Source: DATKPA01 sp051955985 (GTDB taxonomy: Bacteria; Planctomycetota; Phycisphaerae; WQYP01). From it: DNA of 64,000 bases. Positions 50,544 to 60,377 of this stretch are shown here, piece after piece; the stretch's first letter is position 1; each line of letters starts with the position of its first letter. Where the stretch lies: NCBI GenBank assembly GCA_051955985.1, contig JBQCGD010000147.1, forward strand, positions 54,917 through 118,916. Reading direction: 5' to 3'. The position numbers and the translations under genes are program-made. The notes beneath the pieces are model-generated. The model saw nothing but the letters and a program-made list of their open reading frames with translations. It was not told where the DNA came from and made no database searches.

Positions 50544-52049
50544 ATGACAGCCATACCCATGAACGAGACTCTGCCGGCCAGCCCGTATGATCGGCGCGAG
50601 ATCGACAATACGCAGAACGACCCGCGTCACCGGTCGCCGCTGGTGGTAGGGGGGTCTGACAACTTCCACTCCATCACGGAAAAGATCTGCTACGTGGCCG
50701 AAGCCCCGCGCCCGCCCAAGGCGTGGTACATCGGCTTCGGCGTGGCGTTCATCTTTTTGAACATCATGGGCGCGATGATTTTGTACCTCATCTTCACCGG
50801 TGTCGGTGTGTGGGGCATGAACCGTCCGAACATGTGGGCGTTCGACATCACCAACTTCGTGTTCTGGGTCGGCATCGGTCACGCCGGCACCCTCATCTCC
50901 GCGATCCTGTTCCTCTTCCGGCAGAAGTGGCGAACGGGCATCAACCGATTCGCCGAAGCCATGACGATTTTCGCCGTCGTCTGCGCCGGGACGTTCCCCG
51001 GCATTCACGTCGGGCGCGTGTGGTTTGCATATTGGCTCTTCCCGATTCCCAACCAGATGGGCATGTGGCCGCAGTTCTTCTCGCCGCTGCTCTGGGACGT
51101 CTTCGCGGTTTCGACCTACGCCACCGTGTCGGTCCTCTTCTGGTACATGGGCATGGTCCCCGACCTCGCCACCTTCCGCGATCGGGCGACCACCAAGTGG
51201 CGCTTCCTTCTCTATGGTCTTCTTTCGCTCGGCTGGCGCGGCTCCAACCGCCACTGGCATGTTTATGAACGGGCCTACCTGCTGCTCGCCGGTCTCGCGA
51301 CGCCCCTCGTGCTCTCGGTGCACAGCGTCGTGTCGTTCGACTTCGCAGTCTCGCAGGTCCCCGGCTGGCACACGACGATCTTCCCGCCGTACTTCGTCGC
51401 CGGTGCCATCTTCTCCGGCTTCGCCATGGTGATCACGCTCGCCATCCCCTGCCGCGAGCTCTTCGGCCTCAAAGACTTCATTACGATGCGCCACCTCGAC
51501 AACATGGCCAAGATCATCCTGGTCACGTCGCTGATGGTCGGCTACGCCTACCTGATGGAATTCTTCGTCGCGTATTACTCCAGCAGCCCGTTCGAACGCT
51601 TCCACTTCATGAACCGCGAGTTCGGCAACATGTGGTGGGCCGGCTGGATCATGTTCTCCTGCAACGCGATCATCCCGCACGTCTTCTGGTTCAAGTGGTG
51701 CCGGCAGAACAAGTGGATGCTGATGATCATCTGCGCTCTGGTGAACGTGGGCATGTGGTTCGAACGCTTCGTGATCATCGTGACGTCGCTCTCCCGCGAC
51801 TTCCTCCCCTCGAGCTGGCACTGGTACTTCCCCAGCTACGTCGAAGTGCTCACCCTGATGGGCTCCTTCGGCCTCTTCTCCACGCTGTTCCTCCTCTTCT
51901 GCCGTTACCTCCCGATGGTGGCGATGGCCGAAGTCAAATCGGTGCTCCCGCAGGCGAACCCCCACTACCAGTGGACGGACGCCCCGAACACCGATCAGCC
52001 CGGCTCCTCCGGTTACGCCGGCGAACTGACCCCGTCGGAACGCCACTGA
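50544..52049 (+). CDS. actC: Alternative complex III NrfD-like quinol subunit
   Basis: 501 residues from ATG 50544 (AGGA 5 bases upstream). About ten membrane helices; ITNFVFWVGIGHAGTLISAI, CAGTFPGIHVGRVWFAYWLF, RHWHVYERAYLLLAGLATPL, VHSVVSFDFAVSQVPGWHTT and FVIIVTSLSRDFLPSSWHWY are ActC/NrfD signatures. This subunit holds the quinol site of ACIII. The 42-base gap from actB has no promoter, consistent with one transcript. Confidence 0.94.
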   Translation: MTAIPMNETLPASPYDRREIDNTQNDPRHRSPLVVGGSDNFHSITEKICYVAEAPRPPKAWYIGFGVAFIFLNIMGAMILYLIFTGVGVWGMNRPNMWAFDITNFVFWVGIGHAGTLISAILFLFRQKWRTGINRFAEAMTIFAVVCAGTFPGIHVGRVWFAYWLFPIPNQMGMWPQFFSPLLWDVFAVSTYATVSVLFWYMGMVPDLATFRDRATTKWRFLLYGLLSLGWRGSNRHWHVYERAYLLLAGLATPLVLSVHSVVSFDFAVSQVPGWHTTIFPPYFVAGAIFSGFAMVITLAIPCRELFGLKDFITMRHLDNMAKIILVTSLMVGYAYLMEFFVAYYSSSPFERFHFMNREFGNMWWAGWIMFSCNAIIPHVFWFKWCRQNKWMLMIICALVNVGMWFERFVIIVTSLSRDFLPSSWHWYFPSYVEVLTLMGSFGLFSTLFLLFCRYLPMVAMAEVKSVLPQANPHYQWTDAPNTDQPGSSGYAGELTPSERH

Positions 52050-52099
52050 AAGAGATTTTGCGGATTCCGCAAACAAGGATCGTAAAGGTCTAAGGTTCT

Positions 52100-52705
52100 A
52101 TGAGTGCGAATACCCCAGTTCGGCCCTCCATTTCGAAGCGCGAGCCGCGACTCTACGGCTACCTCGCCGAATACAACACCCCCGGCGAAGTCCTCCACGC
52201 CGCCGAAAAAGTCCGCGACGCCGGCTTCAAACGCTGGGACTGCATGACCCCCTTCCCGGTCCACGGCCTCGATAACGCCATGGGTATGAAAAAAACAATC
52301 CTCCCCTGGCTTGTCCTCTGCGCCGGCACCTTCGGCTTCTGCTTCGCCTGCTTCATGCAGTGGTACGTCAACAGCCCCCACACCCAGTCCGCGGGCCTGT
52401 ATGTTCTTTCGGGCTATCCGCTGATCATCTCCGGCAAGCCGTACTGGTCGCTGCCGCCGAATATTCCCGTGATGTTCGAATTCACCGTGCTCCTCTCCGC
52501 CCTCACCGCGTTCTACGGCGTCTGGGGCCTCTGCATGCTCCCGCGCTACCACCACCCCGTCTTCAACGTCGCCCGTTTCCGCCGCGTCACCGACGACAAG
52601 TTCTTCGTGTTCATCGAGGCGGCGGATTCCAAGTTCGACCCCCGCGACTCCCGGTCCCTCCTCGAGGCGACACACCCCGCGGCCATTGAAGAAGTGAAGG
52701 ACTAA
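52100..52705 (+). CDS. actD: Alternative complex III membrane subunit (DUF3341)
   Basis: 201 residues; AAGG 5 bases before ATG. LYGYLAEYNTPGEVLHAAEK followed by VRDAGFKRWDCMTPFPVHGL and a pair of membrane helices (about 65-87 and 125-147) with GLCMLPRYHHPVFN are the ActD pattern. A structural subunit that packs beside ActC/ActF. Six bases separate it from actE. Confidence 0.92.
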   Translation: MSANTPVRPSISKREPRLYGYLAEYNTPGEVLHAAEKVRDAGFKRWDCMTPFPVHGLDNAMGMKKTILPWLVLCAGTFGFCFACFMQWYVNSPHTQSAGLYVLSGYPLIISGKPYWSLPPNIPVMFEFTVLLSALTAFYGVWGLCMLPRYHHPVFNVARFRRVTDDKFFVFIEAADSKFDPRDSRSLLEATHPAAIEEVKD

Positions 52706-52711
52706 CCACGC

Positions 52712-53521
52712 ATGTCCAAGATCACGTTTGGCATCATCCTCACCTTGCTGACGGCCGGACTCATCCCGTTCGTGCTCGTGGCGCGCTCCCGCGCCTCCCG
52801 CAGCGAACGCTCCCCCATCCACCTCGTCCTCGACATGGACAACCAGCCGCGCTACAACCCCCAGGCCGCCTCCGACATGTTCGCTGACGACCGCGCCATG
52901 CGGCCCAAGGTCGCCGGCACCGTCGCCCAGGAAGACATGGTCGTCCACAGCGAAATCCTGAATGACGACGACAACCCACACCTGATCGGCAAGGACATCG
53001 ACCTCACCAACCCCACCATCGCCGCCGCCGTCACCCTCGGCCGCGTCCGCCCCCCCAGCATGAGCGATCAGCAGTTCGATTCCGCCAAGCCCCCCGCCAG
53101 CGATGCGGAACTCGCCAAGGACAACACCTTCTACGTCCGCACCATCCCCAGCGAAGTGAAGGTCACCCCCGATTTCCTCCACCGCGGCGAAGAACGCTTC
53201 AACATTTACTGCATGCCCTGCCACGGCCAGGCCGGCTACGGCGACGGCATGGTCAACGCCCGCGCCCAGGCCCTCATGTCCATCGGCGCCGATGGCACTT
53301 CCTGGACCCAGCCGCAGAACCTCAACGAACAGAAGATCATCGACCGTCCCGACGGCCACATCTTCAACACCATCACCAACGGCATCCGCACGATGCCGCC
53401 GTACGACAAGCAGATCACCATCATGGACCGCTGGGCCATCGTGGCCTACGTCCGTGCGTTGGAAAAATCGCAGCACGCCTCGCCCGCCGATGTCGCCGCG
53501 ATGGCCCAGACTGGCAAGTAA
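52712..53521 (+). CDS. actE: Alternative complex III mono-heme cytochrome c subunit
   Basis: 269 residues. N-terminal hydrophobic segment (FGIILTLLTAGLIPFVLVAR), then a cytochrome c domain with the single heme site CMPCH in RFNIYCMPCHGQAGYGDGMV and a probable Met ligand in NGIRTMPPYDKQI. It hands electrons to the oxidase in the periplasm. AAGGACTAACC precedes the ATG. Confidence 0.92.
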   Translation: MSKITFGIILTLLTAGLIPFVLVARSRASRSERSPIHLVLDMDNQPRYNPQAASDMFADDRAMRPKVAGTVAQEDMVVHSEILNDDDNPHLIGKDIDLTNPTIAAAVTLGRVRPPSMSDQQFDSAKPPASDAELAKDNTFYVRTIPSEVKVTPDFLHRGEERFNIYCMPCHGQAGYGDGMVNARAQALMSIGADGTSWTQPQNLNEQKIIDRPDGHIFNTITNGIRTMPPYDKQITIMDRWAIVAYVRALEKSQHASPADVAAMAQTGK

Positions 53522-53540
53522 TTTTCGTGGAGTGATCCCT

Positions 53541-54908
53541 TTGGCTCACGGACATACAGCAACCCTCCAGCCGGAAAAGCTCAACATCGGGCCCGTGGCC
53601 GGCCGCATCGGCTTCCCGGCGCTCATCGTCGGAATCATCGCCCTCATCGCCGCGACGGCCATCGGATTCACCTCCAAAGACGACCTCATGTGGTCCCACT
53701 TCCTCCACTCCTACCTCGCCGCTTATGCCTTCTTCATGGTCATCACGCTCGCGTCGATCATCTTCGTGCTGATCCAGTACCTCGCCCGCGCCGCGTGGTC
53801 GGTGCTTGTGCGGCGCATTGCCGAACGCATGGGCCTCAACATCTTCCTCATGCTCATCCTCATCCTGCCGCTCATCGGCGTGCTGATGAAGAACCCGACG
53901 ATCCTCTTCGAATGGATGGGCCAGGAGAGCCAGACGCACGACGCCGTCATCATCGCCAAGTCCGGGTACATGAACCCGACGTTCTTCTATATCCGCCTCG
54001 CCCTCTACTTCCTCATCTGGTGCTCCACCGCCGCGTTTTACGCCGCCAAGTCGAAGCAGCAGGATGCCACCGGCGATCCGCGCATCACGGTGCTGCTCGA
54101 ACGTCTCGGCGCCCCGCTGATCATCCTCTTCGGCTTCTCCCTGACCGGCTTCGCCTTCGACTGGGTTGTGTCGCTGAACCCCTACTGGTTCTCCACGATG
54201 TTCGGCGTTTACTTCTTCGCCGGCGGCATGCTCTCCATGTACTCCTGCCTCGTGCTGCTCACGCTGAGCCTCAAGAAGCGCGGCCTCATCGGCCCCGCCT
54301 TCACCCACGAACACTTCCATGACCTCGGCAAATGGATGTTCGCCTTCACCTTCTTCTGGGGCTACACCGCTTTCGCCCAGTACATGCTCATCTGGTATTC
54401 CAACATCCCCGAAGAAACACAGTTCTTCCTCTTCCGCCAGATCGGCCCCTGGGCGCCCTTCTCCCTCGTGCTCCTCTTCGTGCACCTGGTGATCCCGTTC
54501 CCCGGCCTTCTCTCCCGCCACGTGAAGCGCAAGAACGCCGTCATCGCTTTCTGGGCCGTCTGGCAGATCTGTGCCTGTGCCGTCGATGTCTACTGGCTCG
54601 TCGTTCCCAGCCAGTGGATCAAGAAGGTGCCGGATGTCGTCGGTGAACACGGACAGCCTTTGGCCGAAACCGTCTCCAAGATCGTCGCCAGCACCCACGA
54701 CATCTACCACATCAACCCGGCCTACCAGTCCTTCATGCGGGACATCTCGTTCCCGTTCGAACCCCTCAGCGTCGTGGTGACCGTCTGCTGTTTTGTCGGC
54801 ATCGCCGGCCTGTTCGTCTTCTCCACGATGATGTCGCTCCGCGGCGCCGCTCTCGTTCCTGTGAAAGATCCGCGCCTGCCTGAGTCCCTGGCGTTTGAGA
54901 ACATATAA
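53541..54908 (+). CDS. actF: Alternative complex III NrfD-like subunit, second
   Basis: 455 residues from TTG 53541, chosen because GGAG lies 8 bases upstream and the frame otherwise runs back into actE. About ten membrane helices; SKDDLMWSHFLHSYLAAYAF, GAPLIILFGFSLTGFAFDWV, SLNPYWFSTMFGVYFFAGGM, HDLGKWMFAFTFFWGYTAFA and QYMLIWYSNIPEET match ActF. It is the paralogue of ActC without a confirmed quinol site. Confidence 0.92.
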   Translation: MAHGHTATLQPEKLNIGPVAGRIGFPALIVGIIALIAATAIGFTSKDDLMWSHFLHSYLAAYAFFMVITLASIIFVLIQYLARAAWSVLVRRIAERMGLNIFLMLILILPLIGVLMKNPTILFEWMGQESQTHDAVIIAKSGYMNPTFFYIRLALYFLIWCSTAAFYAAKSKQQDATGDPRITVLLERLGAPLIILFGFSLTGFAFDWVVSLNPYWFSTMFGVYFFAGGMLSMYSCLVLLTLSLKKRGLIGPAFTHEHFHDLGKWMFAFTFFWGYTAFAQYMLIWYSNIPEETQFFLFRQIGPWAPFSLVLLFVHLVIPFPGLLSRHVKRKNAVIAFWAVWQICACAVDVYWLVVPSQWIKKVPDVVGEHGQPLAETVSKIVASTHDIYHINPAYQSFMRDISFPFEPLSVVVTVCCFVGIAGLFVFSTMMSLRGAALVPVKDPRLPESLAFENI

Positions 54909-54965
54909 TGGAGTTCCCCGGGTCCGCCGCCGGCAACTTCCGGCGCCGCCCCGACCACAATCGAG

Positions 54966-55376
54966 ATGGATATGCAAGAACACCAGCACGTCAAAACCAC
55001 CCCGGGCGAAAATGTCGCCCCCGAGTTCGTGGACCAGCCTGTCCGCCCCGAGCCCGGCTCCAACATGCAGATGGATGACATCAACATCCCCCTCGTCGCC
55101 GTCTCCGTCGCCTTCTTCGCCGTCTGCCTCCTCGTGCTGGTCATCGGCCTCCAGGCCTGGTTCTATAATTACGACAACGCCGAACGCGAGGCCAAGACCG
55201 TCGCTGAAGGCGCTCCCGGCACCGAACTCGGCGCCATGCTCGAAAATGCCCACGCCGAACTGTATGGTAAACCGCAGGAAAACGATCGCTTTCCCAAGGA
55301 TCAGCACGTCATGCGGATCCCGATCGATCACGCGATGCAGATCGTCGCCCAGCAATACGAGGCCAAACAGAAGTAA
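54966..55376 (+). CDS. Small single-pass membrane protein of the ACIII/cox operon
   Basis: 136 residues. One membrane helix (about 42-65, IPLVAVSVAFFAVCLLVLVIG) with a hydrophilic tail containing FPKDQHVMRIPIDHAMQIVA. I do not recognise a named family, but its place between actF and sco suggests an accessory subunit, perhaps analogous to extra small ACIII subunits of other bacteria. Only 5 bases separate it from sco. Confidence 0.7.
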   Translation: MDMQEHQHVKTTPGENVAPEFVDQPVRPEPGSNMQMDDINIPLVAVSVAFFAVCLLVLVIGLQAWFYNYDNAEREAKTVAEGAPGTELGAMLENAHAELYGKPQENDRFPKDQHVMRIPIDHAMQIVAQQYEAKQK

Positions 55377-55381
55377 ATCCC

Positions 55382-56314
55382 ATGTTTCCAATCGTCCGCG
55401 ACAATTTCCGCAAACCGCTGCTCGCCGCCTTCGCCGCGATGGCGATGTTTGCCGCCCCCCTCGCGTCCCACGCTCAATATCGCATGGACGCTCTCCCCCC
55501 CGGCGCCGGCGCGGACCTCACTCCGCCCAAGATCGTCGATAAGGCCGGCACCCAGCTCCCTCTCGATGACCAGTTCACCACCGCCGATGGCAAGTCTGTC
55601 ACGCTCGGTGACTTCTTCAACCATGGCAAGCCGGTCATCGTCAGCATGGTCTACTTCTCCTGCCCGCTCCTCTGCGGCGAGACGCAGCGGCAAATCGCAC
55701 AGTCCGTCGTGGACAAGCCCGGCGGCCTCGAGCCCGGCAAGGATTACGACATCGTCGTCGTCTCCATCGACCCCGACGACACCCCCGCCGCCGCCAAACA
55801 GAAGCAGGCCAAGTACCGCGACCTCGCCAATCTCAAGCCCGACGACCCCGCCATCACCTACCTCGTCGGCAAGCAGGACAACATCGACGAACTCGCCCAG
55901 GCCATCGGCTTCAACTACAAACGCAACTTCGGGCCCGTCTCCGACAAGTTCGTCCACCAGCCCGGCATCTTCATCTGCACCCCCGAAGGCAAGCTCTCCC
56001 ACACCATCGCCGGCCTCGTCTTCGACAATAAGCAGCTTTACGAGAGCCTCCAGACCGCTTCCCACGACAAGATCGGCAACTCCTTCGTCGCCTTCGCCAT
56101 CTGCTGCGGAGCCATGAAGTTCAACCCGCTCACCGGCCACTATGAATTGAACCCGTATTTCTGGGTCGGCACCGCCACCGGCCTCGTCACGCTGCTGACC
56201 CTTGGCGGGTTCCTCACGATGATGTGGCGCACCGAGGCCCGCGTGAAGGCCGCCCGCGCCGCCGAACAAACCGCCGGCGAAGGCAAAGCCCCTGATCAAC
56301 CCGACGCCACTTAG
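55382..56314 (+). CDS. SCO1/SenC-type copper chaperone with C-terminal membrane helix
   Basis: 310 residues. Signal peptide about 1-31, then a thioredoxin-like fold with the copper motif CPLLC in VSMVYFSCPLLCGETQRQIA and a later His in KFVHQPGIFICTPEGKLSHT. A C-terminal helix (FWVGTATGLVTLLTLGGFLT) anchors it, a form common next to ACIII genes. SCO loads the CuA centre of CoxB, encoded just downstream. The gene ends in TAG, one of only three TAG stops I count in the window. Confidence 0.9.
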   Translation: MFPIVRDNFRKPLLAAFAAMAMFAAPLASHAQYRMDALPPGAGADLTPPKIVDKAGTQLPLDDQFTTADGKSVTLGDFFNHGKPVIVSMVYFSCPLLCGETQRQIAQSVVDKPGGLEPGKDYDIVVVSIDPDDTPAAAKQKQAKYRDLANLKPDDPAITYLVGKQDNIDELAQAIGFNYKRNFGPVSDKFVHQPGIFICTPEGKLSHTIAGLVFDNKQLYESLQTASHDKIGNSFVAFAICCGAMKFNPLTGHYELNPYFWVGTATGLVTLLTLGGFLTMMWRTEARVKAARAAEQTAGEGKAPDQPDAT

Positions 56315-56366
56315 GATGCCCCGGAGCACCCGCTACGAGACATTGCAGAACTCAGGATAATTGCTG

Positions 56367-57524
56367 ATGAACCCCCTTCGAATACTTGCTGACGTTCACC
56401 CCATGTTGCCGGAACCCGCGTCGAACCTGGCCGTCGACGTCGATTGGGCCTGGACGTTCATTCTCATCACCACCACCATCTTCTTCCTGATCGTCGTCGG
56501 GGCCATGACGCTCTTTGTCTTCAAGTATCGCCGCCGCACCCCCAACGACAAGACCTCCGAAATCACCCACAACACCCCCCTCGAAATCGCCTGGACCGCC
56601 ATCCCCCTGGTCATCCTCATTGGCTTCTTCTTCATCGGCTTCAAGGGTTTCCTCAACTACGACACCCCGCTTGGCAACTCCATCCCCGTCGATGTCACCG
56701 CCCGCAAGTGGAACTTCACCTTCACGTACCAGAACGGCGCCGTCTCCCCCGAACTCTACGTCGAAAAGGGCATCCCCTTCGTTATGAACCTCCACTCCGA
56801 GGATGTCCTCCACGGATTCTACATCCCCGCCTTCCGTACCCAGCGCAACCTCATCCCCGGCCGCACCACCAATGTCTGGTTCATCCCCACGCAAATCTCT
56901 CCCTCCGAAGGCTTCCCCATCTTCTGCACCCAGTACTGCGGCGACGGCCACTCCAAGATGTACACCTGGTGCCACGTCCTCGACCACGACGCCTACATCG
57001 AAAAAATGAAGGAACTCGCCAACCCCTTCAAGGAAAAACTCGCCGACGGCAAGTCCGTCTACATCCCCTACACCAAGATCGGCGAAAAGCTCTACCACCA
57101 GGCCGGCTGTGCAACCTGCCACTCCGTCGATGGCAGCAAGATCATCGGCCCCACCTGGAAAGGCCTCTGGAAGAGCGACGTGAAGTTCTCCGCCTCCAAC
57201 GAGGCCGGCTATTCGCTCTCCCCCAGCGATCCCGACCAGAAATGGGAACTGTACATTCACGAATCGATCCTGCATCCCGACTACAAGATCGTGGATGGCT
57301 ATAACAACGTGATGCCCTCCTTCGCCGCCCAGTTCGACGGGCCCGCGGGCTCTGCCAAGCACGAACTCCTCCGCGCTCTGACCGATTACATCAAGAGCAT
57401 CGGGAACACGGGATGGAAACCGACGGTCACGCCGGAATCCAACCCCGACCTCTTCGACGCAGACAAGAATCCGAACCATCCTGAGTCCGAAGCCGCGCAA
57501 CATGCGGCCGCGACGCAGCATTAA
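56367..57524 (+). CDS. coxB: Cytochrome c oxidase subunit II with fused cytochrome c (caa3 type)
   Basis: 385 residues from ATG 56367 (AGGA 9 bases upstream). Two N-terminal membrane helices, a cupredoxin domain with CuA ligands (FCTQYCGDGHSKM and an earlier HGFYIPAFRTQ), and a C-terminal cytochrome c domain with CATCH near residue 250. The fusion marks a caa3-type oxidase that can take electrons directly from ACIII. TTTDNAE-like extras are absent; the tail is Ala/His-rich. Confidence 0.94.
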   Translation: MNPLRILADVHPMLPEPASNLAVDVDWAWTFILITTTIFFLIVVGAMTLFVFKYRRRTPNDKTSEITHNTPLEIAWTAIPLVILIGFFFIGFKGFLNYDTPLGNSIPVDVTARKWNFTFTYQNGAVSPELYVEKGIPFVMNLHSEDVLHGFYIPAFRTQRNLIPGRTTNVWFIPTQISPSEGFPIFCTQYCGDGHSKMYTWCHVLDHDAYIEKMKELANPFKEKLADGKSVYIPYTKIGEKLYHQAGCATCHSVDGSKIIGPTWKGLWKSDVKFSASNEAGYSLSPSDPDQKWELYIHESILHPDYKIVDGYNNVMPSFAAQFDGPAGSAKHELLRALTDYIKSIGNTGWKPTVTPESNPDLFDADKNPNHPESEAAQHAAATQH

Positions 57525-57540
57525 GTAAAGGGCTGTGCCA

Positions 57541-59241
57541 ATGACTACCATGACCCCCAATCTCGCCCGCCCCGGCGGCGATGCACCGTTCGATCATTAC
57601 CTCAATCACTCCCATGGCCTGCGGTCATGGCTCTTCACGCTCGATCACAAACGCATCGGCGTGATGTACCTCATCGCCATCCTCACCGCCTTCTTCGTCG
57701 GCGGCGTCTTCGCGATGCTCATCCGCACCCAGCTCCTCTCCCCCGACGGCGCCATCTTCACCACCCAGGCCACCTACAAACACTACAACCAGATCTTTAC
57801 CCTGCACGGGGCCATCATGGTCTTCCTCGTGCTCGTCCCCGGCATCCCCTCCGCCCTCGGCAACTTCGCCCTCCCCATCATGCTCGGCGCCAAGGACGTC
57901 GCCTTCCCCCGCCTCAACCTCTTCTCCTTCTGGCTCTACCTCATCGGCGCTGCCATCGCCATCGCCTCCATCCTCATCGGCGCCGTCGACACCGGCTGGA
58001 CCTTCTACACCCCGTACTCCGCCGATACCGAAACCGCCGTCTCCTGCCTCGTCCTCGGCGTCTTCGTCCTCGGCTTCTCCTCCATCCTCACCGGCATGAA
58101 CTTCATCGTCACCATCCACAAGCTCCGCCCGCCCGGCATGACCTGGTTCCGCATGCCCCTCTTCCTCTGGTCCACCTACGCCACCGCCGTCATCCAGGTC
58201 CTCGCCACCCCCGTCCTCGGCATCACCCTCCTCCTCCTCGTCATGGAACGCCTCCTCCACATCGGCATCTTCAACCCGCAGTACGGCGGCGACCCCGTCC
58301 TCTTCCAGCACTTCTTCTGGTTCTACTCCCACCCCGCCGTCTACATCATGATCCTCCCCGCCATGGGCGTGATGTCCGAAGTCGTCTCCACCTTCTCCCG
58401 CAAGCACATCTTCGGCTACCGCTTCGTTGCCCTCTCCTCCATCGCCATCGCGATCATCTCCTTCCTCGTCTGGGGCCACCACATGTTCCCCAACGGGCAG
58501 TCCACGATGCTCGCCACCATCTTCTCCTTCCTCACCATGCTCGTCGCCATCCCCTCCGCCATTAAGGTCTGGAACTGGCTCGCCACCATGTACCGTGGCT
58601 CCATCGACCTCAAAACCCCGATGTGCTACGCCCTGGCCTTCCTCTTCCTCTTCTCCATCGGCGGCCTCACCGGCGTCTTCCTCGGCACCCTCTCCGTCGA
58701 CGTCCACGTCCACGACACCTACTTCGTCGTCGCACACTTCCACTATGTCATGTTCGGCGGTACCTTCATCGGATTCCTCGCCGGGATCCACTACTGGTGG
58801 CCCAAGATGACCGGCAAAATGTACAACGAAACCGCCGGCCGCATCGGCTGCCTCCTGATCTTCCTTGGCTTCAACCTGACCTTCCTGCCCCAGTTCGTCA
58901 TGGGCTCCCTCGGCATGCCCCGCCGTTACGCGACTTACCTCCCGCAGTTCCACGCCTACCACTTCCTCTCCACGATGGGCGCATACCTCCAGTTCGTCGG
59001 CTTCGTCTTCACCGCGGCCTACCTGATTCACTCCCTCTTCAAGGGCAAGCGGGCCCCCGCCAACCCCTGGGGCGCTGCCACCCTCGAATGGACCTGCTCC
59101 TCGCCCCCGCCGCACGACAACTTCAAGAAGACCCCCTCCGTCGGCGATCCCTACGATCACACCGATATCGTCTGGGACACCAACGTCGAAGGCTACGTCC
59201 ACGATCCCGCGCTCGCCACCTCGAGCCCGGCCACCCACTGA
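57541..59241 (+). CDS. coxA: Cytochrome c oxidase subunit I (A2-type heme-copper oxidase)
   Basis: 566 residues from ATG 57541 (AAAGGG 8 bases upstream). Twelve membrane helices. Heme and CuB ligands are visible in TLHGAIMVFLVLVPGIPSAL, FFWFYSHPAVYIMILPAMGV, VWGHHMF and DTYFVVAHFHYVMFGG. The YSHPAV motif, lacking the glutamate of A1 oxidases, is diagnostic of the A2 subclass as in Rhodothermus caa3. It reduces O2 to water and pumps protons. Confidence 0.96.
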   Translation: MTTMTPNLARPGGDAPFDHYLNHSHGLRSWLFTLDHKRIGVMYLIAILTAFFVGGVFAMLIRTQLLSPDGAIFTTQATYKHYNQIFTLHGAIMVFLVLVPGIPSALGNFALPIMLGAKDVAFPRLNLFSFWLYLIGAAIAIASILIGAVDTGWTFYTPYSADTETAVSCLVLGVFVLGFSSILTGMNFIVTIHKLRPPGMTWFRMPLFLWSTYATAVIQVLATPVLGITLLLLVMERLLHIGIFNPQYGGDPVLFQHFFWFYSHPAVYIMILPAMGVMSEVVSTFSRKHIFGYRFVALSSIAIAIISFLVWGHHMFPNGQSTMLATIFSFLTMLVAIPSAIKVWNWLATMYRGSIDLKTPMCYALAFLFLFSIGGLTGVFLGTLSVDVHVHDTYFVVAHFHYVMFGGTFIGFLAGIHYWWPKMTGKMYNETAGRIGCLLIFLGFNLTFLPQFVMGSLGMPRRYATYLPQFHAYHFLSTMGAYLQFVGFVFTAAYLIHSLFKGKRAPANPWGAATLEWTCSSPPPHDNFKKTPSVGDPYDHTDIVWDTNVEGYVHDPALATSSPATH

Positions 59242-59294
59242 AGTACGTTTTAGCGGCGCCGCAACGCGACGCCTGAATCACGAAGGACGCACGA

Positions 59295-60326
59295 ATGACC
59301 ACCCCCGCAACTGCCCCCGGCGCCCACGAACACGGTGGAGACGAAGAGCACGACCACGCCCATGCCCATTCCCCCTTCCTCGCCCACCACTTCGATACCC
59401 CCGTCCAGCAGTTCGACGCCGGCAAGCTCGGCACCTGGCTCTTCCTGACGACCGAAGTCCTCCTCTTCTCCGGTCTCTTCTGCGCCTATGCCGTCTACCG
59501 CGCCAATCACCCCGAAGTCTTCGAGTTCGCCCACCAGTACCTCAACAAAACCCTCGGCGCCATCAACACCATCGTCCTGATCTTCTCCTCCTTCACCATG
59601 GCCTGGGCGGTGCGGTGCGCTCAGCTCGGCAACGCGCCCGCCGTACTCTCCATTCGCGGCAAAAAGATCCTGCAGATGACGCACACCAAGCTCTGCGTTC
59701 TGCTCCTCGGCATCACCATCCTCTGCGGCGCCGCCTTCATGTGCGTCAAGTACGTCGAGTACACCACCAAGTTCCGTGAAGCCCTCTACCCGGGCGCCAG
59801 CTACAACCCCCACGTCATGCCCGAAGCCACCGAAAACGCCGAAAAGGAGCAGGCCAAGCTCGCCGCCGAGGAAAAGCAGCTCCCGCAGATCCAGGACACC
59901 GACACGGCCAGGCAGGCCGACCTCATGAAAACCGTCGCCCCCGCCGTCGCCACCGCGTCCGACGGCCACACCTTCGAACAATCCGCCATTTCCCGCGCCC
60001 CCGCAGGTCCCCAGGGCCTCAACCCCAATTGGGTCGCCTCCGAAAACGCCCGCCTCCGCACCCAGGAAACCAAGCTCTCCCGCCACGAACCCATGGACGA
60101 ACCCAACAACGTCCAGATCTTCTTCTCCATCTACTTCATGATGACCGGCCTCCACGGTATCCACGTCCTCGCCGGCATGTGCCTCATCGGCTGGATCCTC
60201 ATCCGCGCCAAACGCGGCGACTTCGGCCCCGAATACTTCTCCCCCGTCGATTTCGTCGGCCTCTACTGGCACATCGTCGACCTCGTCTGGATCTTCCTCT
60301 TCCCACTCCTCTACCTCATCAGCTGA
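59295..60326 (+). CDS. coxC: Cytochrome c oxidase subunit III with a large hydrophilic insert
   Basis: 343 residues. A His-rich N-terminus (HEHGGDEEHDHAHAHS) is followed by the subunit III core: GKLGTWLFLTTEVLLFSGLF, then MTGLHGIHVLAGMCLIGWIL and VGLYWHIVDLVWIFLFPLLY. Between the fourth and fifth membrane segments lies a charged, Gln/Ala/Glu-rich insert of about 90 residues (about 175-265) not found in standard subunit III. AAGGA precedes the ATG. Confidence 0.92.
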   Translation: MTTPATAPGAHEHGGDEEHDHAHAHSPFLAHHFDTPVQQFDAGKLGTWLFLTTEVLLFSGLFCAYAVYRANHPEVFEFAHQYLNKTLGAINTIVLIFSSFTMAWAVRCAQLGNAPAVLSIRGKKILQMTHTKLCVLLLGITILCGAAFMCVKYVEYTTKFREALYPGASYNPHVMPEATENAEKEQAKLAAEEKQLPQIQDTDTARQADLMKTVAPAVATASDGHTFEQSAISRAPAGPQGLNPNWVASENARLRTQETKLSRHEPMDEPNNVQIFFSIYFMMTGLHGIHVLAGMCLIGWILIRAKRGDFGPEYFSPVDFVGLYWHIVDLVWIFLFPLLYLIS

Positions 60327-60333
60327 CCGGCTT

Positions 60334-60366
60334 TCTTCTGTCTCCTGACTTCTGTCTTCTGACTTC
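60334..60366. repeat. TTCTGTCTCCTGACTTCTGTC repeat
   Basis: Units TTCTGTC, TCCTGAC, TTCTGTC and TTCTGAC, 7-8 bases each, fill most of the 51-base coxC-coxD gap. Confidence 0.6.
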
Positions 60367-60377
60367 CGGATACAAAA

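Noticed and set aside
47316..52076. A 1586-codon open frame on the minus strand opposite actB and actC
   Set aside because: It is a shadow of strongly biased GC-rich coding DNA. The + strand proteins have clear heme, iron-sulfur and membrane motifs; the minus product is low-complexity and matches nothing.
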